Shown here piece after piece: positions 31,235-35,140 of a stretch of 35,140 nucleotides of DNA; position 1 is the first letter of the stretch, and each line of letters begins with the position of its first letter. A program made the translations under genes and the position numbers. Origin of the DNA: Candidatus Scatomorpha intestinavium (GTDB taxonomy: Bacteria; Bacillota; Clostridia; Oscillospirales; Oscillospiraceae); NCBI GenBank assembly GCA_018712985.1, contig DVGA01000022.1, forward strand, positions 1 through 35,140. The letters run 5' to 3'. The notes beneath the pieces are model-generated. The model made no database searches, was not told the DNA's origin, and saw only the letters and a list, made by a program, of their open reading frames with translations.

Positions 31235-32239
31235 TTGGCATACAACGGCGTACTCCTCGCCCGCGCGCGAGAAAAGCTCGCGGCGCAGCGCGAGGCCAAC
31301 TCGTCCGAGCAGCAGCGCAGGCTGAACGAGGTATATTCCCGCTCGCCGCGCGTCCGGGAGATAGACAGGGCGCTGCGCGGGCAGATGCTCGAGCTGATGG
31401 GCCTCGCCATAAAGCACGGGGAGGACATATCCGGCCGCATCGCGGAGCTGGAGCGCGAAAACCTTGCGCTCCAGGCGGAGCGCGCGGAGCGCCTGGCCAC
31501 CCTCGGCCTCCCGGCAGACTACACCGACGAGATATATTCCTGCCCGCTCTGCCATGACACGGGCGTCCTCAGCGGCGGCGTCTGCTCCTGCCTGAAAAAG
31601 CTCTATAACCGCGAGCTCACCGCCGAGCTCGGCACGCTGCTCCGCACGGGGAACGAGAGCTTCGCCTCCTTCGACCCTTCGGTGTACAGCGCCGAAACCG
31701 ACAGCGCTCTGGGCTTCAGCCCGCGGGAGTACATGCTCGCGGTGAAAAACACCTGCTACAACTGGGCCCGCGGCTTCGCCCCGGGGGCGGAAAGCCTGCT
31801 CTTCATGGGCGGCACGGGCCTTGGAAAGACCTTTATGTCCGCCTGCATAGCCCGGATGGTCTCCGAGGCGGGCTACTCCGTGGCCTACGACGGCACGGCC
31901 GCCGCCCTCGGCGAATTTGAGCGGCAGAAGTTCTCGCGCGACTCCGCCGGGGCGGACGCCGCCGCTGAAAGGGTCAAAAACTACCTCGAGTGCGACCTTA
32001 TGATACTCGACGACCTCGGCACGGAGATGACCACCAGCTTTTCCACCGCCGCGCTCTATCAGCTCATAAACACGCGCCTCGCGGGGCGCCGCTCCACGAT
32101 CATAAGCACGAATCTCGACTTTGAGGACCTCCGCCGGAGGTACGGCGCGCAGATCGCCTCCCGGCTGGAGGGGGAGTTCAACTGCCTGCCCTTTTACGGG
32201 CGGGACATCCGCCTCGTAAAAAAGGAGCGTGAGGCATGA
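31235..32239 (+). CDS. DnaC/DnaI-type helicase loader ATPase
   Basis: AAA+ ATPase of 334 residues that loads the replicative helicase onto DNA. An N-terminal coiled coil (about 60-90) is followed by a zinc-binding motif (C103, C106, C117, C119: CPLCHDTGV and CSCLKK), Walker A GGTGLGKT (192-199) and Walker B LMILDD (255-260), then the sensor-1-like IISTN. It differs from transposon IstB proteins by the zinc motif and N-terminal helix. Starts at TTG 31235, one base after the dnaD stop, with a GGGGGGCAGG site upstream. Cytoplasmic, working with the DnaD protein. Confidence 0.93.
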   Translation: MAYNGVLLARAREKLAAQREANSSEQQRRLNEVYSRSPRVREIDRALRGQMLELMGLAIKHGEDISGRIAELERENLALQAERAERLATLGLPADYTDEIYSCPLCHDTGVLSGGVCSCLKKLYNRELTAELGTLLRTGNESFASFDPSVYSAETDSALGFSPREYMLAVKNTCYNWARGFAPGAESLLFMGGTGLGKTFMSACIARMVSEAGYSVAYDGTAAALGEFERQKFSRDSAGADAAAERVKNYLECDLMILDDLGTEMTTSFSTAALYQLINTRLAGRRSTIISTNLDFEDLRRRYGAQIASRLEGEFNCLPFYGRDIRLVKKEREA

Positions 32240-33267
32240 GGCAGCATGAGATCACCGTCGAGCGCCGTCTGCTGGACGCGAACGGGAACATCGCGGAGCC
32301 CGGCTTCGCCCGCCGCGCGCTCGCGCTCTACAGCCGCGCGGACATAAAGGCCCCCGCACACCGCATAAAGGAGTGGGACTACTACCTTGTCAACAACGGG
32401 CGCTTCGCCGTGGCCCTGACGATAGCCGACAACGGCTATATGGGGCTAGACTCCATCTCCTTCCTCGATTTCGAGAGCGGCTACCAGCAGACCGTCTCGC
32501 CCATGTGCGCGCTGCCCATGGGGCGCCGCCGCCTGCCGGAGAGCTCGGCGCGCGGGGACATCAGCGTCTCCGGCCGGGGCTACTCCATCTCCTTTTTCCA
32601 CACGCCGGAGGGCCGGCTGCTGACCTTCCGGATGGAGGATTTCGCCGGCAGCGGGCCCATAGACGGGCGCATCATGCTCACCGACGAGCCGCAGGAGAGC
32701 ATAGTCATGTGCACGCCCTTTAAAAAGCGCGCGCACTTCTACTACAACCAGAAAATCAACTGCATGCGGGCCTCGGGCCGCGTTTTCGCCCGACGCCGGG
32801 AGTATATTTTCGAGCCGGACACGGCCTTCGCCGTGCTGGACTGGGGCCGCGGCGTGTGGCCGTATAAAAACACCTGGTACTGGGGCAGCGCCAGCGGCAA
32901 GCTGGACGGCGTGCGCTTCGGCTGGAACATCGGCTACGGCTTTGGGGACACCTCGGCCGCCACGGAAAACTGCCTGTTCTACGCCGGAAGGCTGCACAAG
33001 CTGAGCCGCGTCACCTTCAACATCCCGCGCCGCTTCGGCGGCGAGGACTACATGTCCCCCTGGACCTTCACGAGCGACGACAGCCGCTTCGAGATGGATT
33101 TCGTCCCGGTGATGGACCGCGCCTCCTGCACCGACGTGAAGCTGCTCAAGAGCGACCAGCACCAGGTCTTCGGCCTGTTCACCGGCACCGCGGTGCTTGA
33201 CGACGGCATGAAGCTGCGCGTGCGCGATTTTCCCGGCTTTGCCGAGCGTGTGGACAACCGCTGGTGA
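32236..33267 (+). CDS. DUF2804 domain-containing protein
   Basis: A 343-residue protein matching DUF2804 along its length: it begins with QHEITVERRLLDANGNIAEPG and ADIKAPAHRIKEWDYYLV, and has FDWGRGVWPY-like LDWGRGVWPYKNTWYWGSASG and FGWNIGYGFGD further on. The family is built of beta strands and is uncharacterised; a carbohydrate- or lipid-related role has been guessed from the fold. No signal peptide, so cytoplasmic. Its ATG overlaps the helicase loader stop by four bases. A functional link to replication is not evident. Confidence 0.88.
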   Translation: MRQHEITVERRLLDANGNIAEPGFARRALALYSRADIKAPAHRIKEWDYYLVNNGRFAVALTIADNGYMGLDSISFLDFESGYQQTVSPMCALPMGRRRLPESSARGDISVSGRGYSISFFHTPEGRLLTFRMEDFAGSGPIDGRIMLTDEPQESIVMCTPFKKRAHFYYNQKINCMRASGRVFARRREYIFEPDTAFAVLDWGRGVWPYKNTWYWGSASGKLDGVRFGWNIGYGFGDTSAATENCLFYAGRLHKLSRVTFNIPRRFGGEDYMSPWTFTSDDSRFEMDFVPVMDRASCTDVKLLKSDQHQVFGLFTGTAVLDDGMKLRVRDFPGFAERVDNRW

Positions 33268-33296
33268 GCATGCTGCGCCGCCGCGGATGCGAATTG

Positions 33297-33330
33297 AAAA
33301 GAGGAAGGGCCTGAAAGCCCTTCCTCTTTT
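33297..33330. terminator. Bidirectional terminator between DUF2804 and the MacB-like gene
   Basis: A perfect 14-bp stem (33297-33310 with 33317-33330), loop CTGAAA, with AAAA at one end and TTTT at the other. It separates two convergent genes and overlaps the stop codon of the minus-strand gene (33329-33331). Confidence 0.9.
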
Positions 33331-34498
33331 ATTTCGTCTTTACTTTTTCGTGCGCCCCGCGGCGCTCGCGCCGGCGCTGCTTTTCCTCCAGCCGCCTGCG
33401 GCCGCGGGCGGTTATCTTGTCCTCCGTGCGGTCCTTGAAGCCGGGGAACCAGTCGTCCCTCACATGCAGCCACACGCGGCGCAGATTGAAAATCACGAAC
33501 CACGCGGCGCACGCCGCCGGGAACAGCCCGGTGAGGAATATGGCCACGAGCAGCACGCTGAGCACGTCCTCGGTATAGCGTGCGGCGTTCTCCCAGTAGG
33601 GATAGATTATCGCCTCGCGCAGCATGCTCCGCTCGCCGAAGTTGGAGAGCACGTCAAAGATGCGTCCCACGGAGAAGCGACCCGTGTTCTGGACCACGGT
33701 CGCCGTGGAAAACGCCTCGGTAACAATAGAGCTCGTATATCCGGTGAGCGGCTCGGCGCACACGAGCTCGTAGCAGCTTATCTCCGCCGAAGGCACAGCG
33801 CTCGGCTGCTCCTCCCCGCCGCCCGACGTCGCGGTGAGGGACGCAAACGTGTCGTAGTGCATGAAGAGCCCTGCGCCCCCCGGGTAGGAGCGCTGCGAGG
33901 CCGAATCCTCCTCGCGCGCCACCACTCCGGCAATTATGAAGCGCTGCCCGCCTATCCGCACCTCCTGCCCGGCGAGGTCGAAGCCGCCGAAGAGCTGCCA
34001 GGCCAGCGTCTCGTCGAGCACGACGCGGTCGTGCATCAGATCGCTCTCGTAAATATACGTCCCGGAGCGGAGCGTCAGCGGGTGGAAGGCGAACCAGTCG
34101 CCGCCGACGGCTATCGTCTGCGCCGTCGCGTTGCCCTTTGGGCCCTGGATGGATATCTGGCCCGTGGCGCTGTAGGCGTCCTTCCAAAGGCTGCCGCCCT
34201 GCGGCGCTTCCACGCCTATCTCGCTCAGCGGCGCATCTATGCCGTTGCGGAAGGTGTATATCGCCTGCTGGCTCGTGCCTCCGTCCACCGGGAAGAAGGC
34301 GGAGACCTGCGAAAAGCGCAGCTCGCTCGCGCCGCGGAAGCGCGCCGCCTCCTGCTGCGAGAGCATGGCGTTCGCCGTGGAGTGATAGGCCCATATGAGC
34401 GCGCCGGTCGCCGCCGTGAGCAGCACGAGCACGGCGAGGAATATTATCTGGCCCCTTTTAAGGGAGCGCAAACCGCGCTTTTTTCTCCTGCCGGCCAT
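33329..34498 (-). CDS. MacB periplasmic-core-like membrane protein (ABC-type efflux permease relative)
   Basis: A 389-residue membrane protein with a basic N-terminus, a first membrane segment (residues about 16-38), a large extracytoplasmic domain (about 40-315) and a second segment (about 320-345), then a basic cytoplasmic tail (RRRLEEKQRRRERRGAHEK). The outer domain has MacB_PCD-like features: LRSGTYI, DRVVLDETLAWQLFGGFDLAGQEVRIGGQ and FIIAGVV, matching the conserved 'VVLSEALAxxLFG..VGQ.I.I.G..F.VVGV' pattern. The usual MacB has four segments; only two are visible here. Starts three bases after the adaptor gene, so the two likely work together in export. Confidence 0.75.
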   Translation of the reverse strand: MAGRRKKRGLRSLKRGQIIFLAVLVLLTAATGALIWAYHSTANAMLSQQEAARFRGASELRFSQVSAFFPVDGGTSQQAIYTFRNGIDAPLSEIGVEAPQGGSLWKDAYSATGQISIQGPKGNATAQTIAVGGDWFAFHPLTLRSGTYIYESDLMHDRVVLDETLAWQLFGGFDLAGQEVRIGGQRFIIAGVVAREEDSASQRSYPGGAGLFMHYDTFASLTATSGGGEEQPSAVPSAEISCYELVCAEPLTGYTSSIVTEAFSTATVVQNTGRFSVGRIFDVLSNFGERSMLREAIIYPYWENAARYTEDVLSVLLVAIFLTGLFPAACAAWFVIFNLRRVWLHVRDDWFPGFKDRTEDKITARGRRRLEEKQRRRERRGAHEKVKTK

Positions 34499-34501
34499 GG
34501 C

Positions 34502-35140
34502 TCAGGCGTTGTCCGCGAGGCGGACGTACATCCCGTCCTCTATCGGGGCGGTGGAGTTGGTTATCACATAGTCGTAGGCCACTATCGCGCCGGTAACCGC
34601 GCTGTTCACATCGTCGCTGGCGACGACCTGCACGTCCACGCGCGTCGCCTGATAGCGGGTGCCGAGCGGGCTGGACTTGGAGGTCATCATCAGCACGAAG
34701 CTGCCGTTGGCGTCCGAGCGGACGGCGCTGTTCGGAACGATCAGGTCGTAGTTCTGGCTGCGCTGGCCGATGGAGACTGAAACCTGCGTCCCGCTTTCGA
34801 TGCTGTCGCCGGTGACCTCGAAGACGAGCAGGCGGCTGGTCTGCGGGTTCGTCGGGTCGTTGCGTATGCCTATCAGCCTGCCCTGCAGGTCGCTCCCGCC
34901 CCAGTAGCCGGTCTGTATGGTGGCGCTGTCGCCCACGGTGACCTTGCTGGCCTGGTCGGAGGTGACGGTTATGGACACGGTGTAGCCGCGGTCGGGCACC
35001 TCGATGGTCATTATGGCGGTCGCGGGGTCGGTGTTGCCGCCGGCGGTGACGTTTATGGTCTTTACGATTCCGTTCACCTCGGAGGTTATCGTGCCCCCGG
35101 TGACGGTGCCGTCCTCGTTGGTCTCCCCGGCGCTGAGCTC
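34502..35140 (-). CDS. HlyD/MacA-type efflux adaptor subunit (5' end cut off by the window)
   Basis: The frame is open from the window edge, so only the C-terminal part (about 212 residues) is seen. The first residues TITSEVNGIVKTINVTAGG form the second half of a lipoyl/barrel-sandwich domain, followed by beta-barrel segments TIQTGYWGGSDLQGRLIGIR and a membrane-proximal part ending DGMYVRLADNA. This is the plan of HlyD/MacA adaptors that link an export pump to the outside. The next gene (34498 downward) encodes a MacB-like protein; an ATPase, if any, would lie beyond the window or elsewhere. Confidence 0.75.
   Translation of the reverse strand, partial: ELSAGETNEDGTVTGGTITSEVNGIVKTINVTAGGNTDPATAIMTIEVPDRGYTVSITVTSDQASKVTVGDSATIQTGYWGGSDLQGRLIGIRNDPTNPQTSRLLVFEVTGDSIESGTQVSVSIGQRSQNYDLIVPNSAVRSDANGSFVLMMTSKSSPLGTRYQATRVDVQVVASDDVNSAVTGAIVAYDYVITNSTAPIEDGMYVRLADNA

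Noticed and set aside
31235..32239. IstB-like transposon ATPase
   Set aside because: The zinc motif, N-terminal helix and neighbouring DnaD gene fit a chromosomal helicase loader; no transposase or inverted terminal repeats are near.
1..35140. tRNA or rRNA genes
   Set aside because: I scanned intergenic gaps for cloverleaf-like sequences and saw none; nearly all of the window is protein-coding.

Overview
The window looks like chromosomal DNA of a GC-rich, endospore-forming Firmicute, most likely a gut-type member of the Oscillospiraceae/Ruminococcaceae. The reasons are a clear SpoIIR, Gram-positive operon styles (lysC-hom-ACT; DnaD with a helicase loader; an mre/PBP2 operon next to maf), strong AGGAGG-type ribosome binding sites and very GC-rich codon use. 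The genus is inference; no rRNA or tRNA gene was seen.

Layout. 1-3252 (minus): aspartate-family amino-acid operon, ACT regulator > homoserine dehydrogenase > aspartate kinase, followed by a dispersed 3'-end repeat. 3328-5459 (plus): a small DMT transporter, a metallo-beta-lactamase-fold hydrolase and a flavodoxin-like NAD(P)H:FMN reductase. 5532-16425: a block of visibly lower GC with a divergent LysR regulator and a plus-strand cluster: AlsE-like 3-epimerase, ROK kinase, SIS isomerase/deglycase, sugar-binding lipoprotein, two ABC permeases, second SIS protein, second ROK kinase, YesL/DUF624 protein and an EamA transporter. 16463-18238 (plus): GC-rich again, with a coiled-coil protein, a 60-residue membrane protein and spoIIR behind a sigma-F-like promoter. 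18239-18893: non-coding, with two repeat copies, a nested palindrome and a terminator. 18894-30135 (all minus, read right to left): U32 protein > maf > two tandem mreC > mreD > PBP2, then, behind its own sigma-A-like promoter, methylglyoxal-synthase-like protein > hisS > aspS > GNAT acetyltransferase. 30289-33267 (plus): DnaD protein, DnaC/DnaI-type helicase loader, DUF2804 protein. 33329-35140 (minus): a MacB-like extracytoplasmic membrane protein and a truncated HlyD/MacA-type adaptor.

The most notable candidate system is the lower-GC sugar cluster. It imports a solute through a CUT1-type ABC system that has no ATPase gene of its own, and carries two kinases and two GlmS/FrlB-type SIS enzymes that keep the Glu/His catalytic pair at the family spacing. 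With an allulose-6-phosphate 3-epimerase-like enzyme this suggests parallel breakdown of two related phosphorylated sugars or sugar-amine (Amadori-type) adducts. The substrate is not known from sequence. Other points worth a second look are a methylglyoxal synthase family protein lacking its catalytic residues, a tandem mreC pair sharing an exact 30-base segment, and a structured repeat family that sits right behind stop codons and shows compensatory base changes.
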